Below are positions 63,523-64,000 of a stretch of DNA of 64,000 nt, one piece after another. Positions within the stretch are counted from its first letter, which is position 1. Each line of letters begins with the position of its first letter. Origin of the DNA: Turbatrix aceti (lineage: Eukaryota; Nematoda; Chromadorea; Rhabditida; Panagrolaimidae); NCBI GenBank assembly GCA_963969345.1, contig OZ017766.1:2356001-2420000 (forward strand), read 5' to 3'. Position numbers and translations under genes: made by a program. A model generated the notes under the pieces. It did no database searches, had not been told where the DNA came from, and saw only the letters and a program-made list of their open reading frames with translations.

Positions 63523-64000
63523 TTCTGACATTTCTTTTTCATTGGTTTTGAAGAGGTGGAAACGAGCAAACCATAAAAATAAGGGGTGCGCCATAGGGCG
63601 CAGAGCACAGCGTGCTTGGCATCGTCATGGCAACCGAGCCTTAGCATTCAGCCGAAGCGTAAAAAGCTCAAAGTTTCAGCCAACTGGGCCGAGCCGGGAA
63701 TCGTGTTCGCACAAAAAAATAAAAAAAATATTTACGGTCAACTATAAAAATATACAGATCAAATCATGGAAACAGTGTAAGCAACAAATCATTGTTTCTT
63801 TTTTTGTAAAAACTCGTCAAAAGTTGGCCTGCTGAAGATGCCGAGGTTTTTTTTGTGAAAACAACACAGGTTCAACCTGATGTTATCTTTCTGGATTGTC
63901 TAGACGTGAAAAACAAAAAAGTCTTTAACATAACACTTTTTTGACAGCATAGAAAGTTGTGTTTTTCATCACGAGATCAAAAAAAAAATTTATTTTTATT
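63523..64000. other. End of the window, AT-rich, no gene recognised
   Basis: The T- and A-rich sequence has no credible exon. It probably contains upstream DNA of the TMEM216-family gene. Confidence 0.4.

Noticed and set aside
1..64000. tRNA, rRNA, CRISPR or bacterial operon features
   Set aside because: No A/B-box pairs with cloverleaf symmetry, no rRNA blocks and no direct-repeat arrays were seen; the genes have spliceosomal introns.

Overview
The window is nuclear DNA from a very compact animal genome. About 34 spliced protein genes sit in 64 kb on both strands. Most introns are 45-55 nt, with GTGAGT/GTAAGT-type donors and T-rich ..TTTCAG acceptors, and codons are rich in C/G at the third position. 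Kinetochore, ciliary, GPCR and astacin-protease genes show it is a metazoan. Intron size, gene packing and several acceptor sites placed just before start codons (possible spliced-leader or 5'UTR splicing) fit an appendicularian tunicate or a nematode-like lineage. I cannot decide between them from sequence alone.

Layout: 1-1.4 kb, C-terminus of UTP20. 1.5-2.9 kb, an orphan gene. 3.2-4.2 kb, a long-inverted-repeat foldback element ending in CACAGTG. 4.5-9.2 kb, a Lys/Glu-rich membrane protein, D2HGDH and WDR31. 9.3-13.7 kb, an astacin protease and HSPA13 (minus strand). 14.2-17.8 kb, METTL1, mitoferrin and a CISD Fe-S protein. 18-21.9 kb, PCNA, DRG2 and an orphan. 22.06-23.64 kb, a DNA-transposon-like element with 50-bp terminal inverted repeats. 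23.9-31 kb, VPS35, an Aurora kinase, a SAMHD1-like protein and a PRR5/Protor-like protein. 32.3-38.8 kb, a 79-aa protein, a CENP-S-like histone-fold protein, a carbonyl reductase, a 7TM receptor and TMEM47. 38.8-41 kb, the longest stretch with neither a gene nor a recognised element. 41-52.5 kb, dynein light chain, UBC9, a KDM7-type demethylase, EEF1AKMT2, TAF8, BORA, a TSEN54-like protein, two SR proteins and SmD1. 52.5-54.6 kb is gene-poor. 54.6-63.5 kb holds a prothymosin-like protein and then five minus-strand genes: a K2P-like channel, a secreted Cys-rich protein, a STYX-type pseudophosphatase, BPHL and a TMEM216/TMEM17-family protein.

Functional links: Aurora and Bora are partners in mitotic entry. 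Mitoferrin and CISD both act in mitochondrial iron handling. SmD1, two SR proteins and a TSEN54-like protein make a 3.4-kb RNA-processing cluster. WDR31 and the TMEM216-family protein imply cilia. Several genes form head-to-head pairs with start codons under 200 bp apart (VPS35/Aurora, TAF8/BORA, CENP-S/CBR, and TSEN54-like/SR if that SR first exon is right). Several proteins from active families lack key residues: the K2P-like channel (both selectivity filters), the dual-specificity phosphatase (catalytic Cys) and the SAMHD1-like protein (one metal-ligand Asp).

Exon boundaries were deduced by hand from splice signals and reading-frame phase. The predicted exon joins of the annotated genes keep frame.
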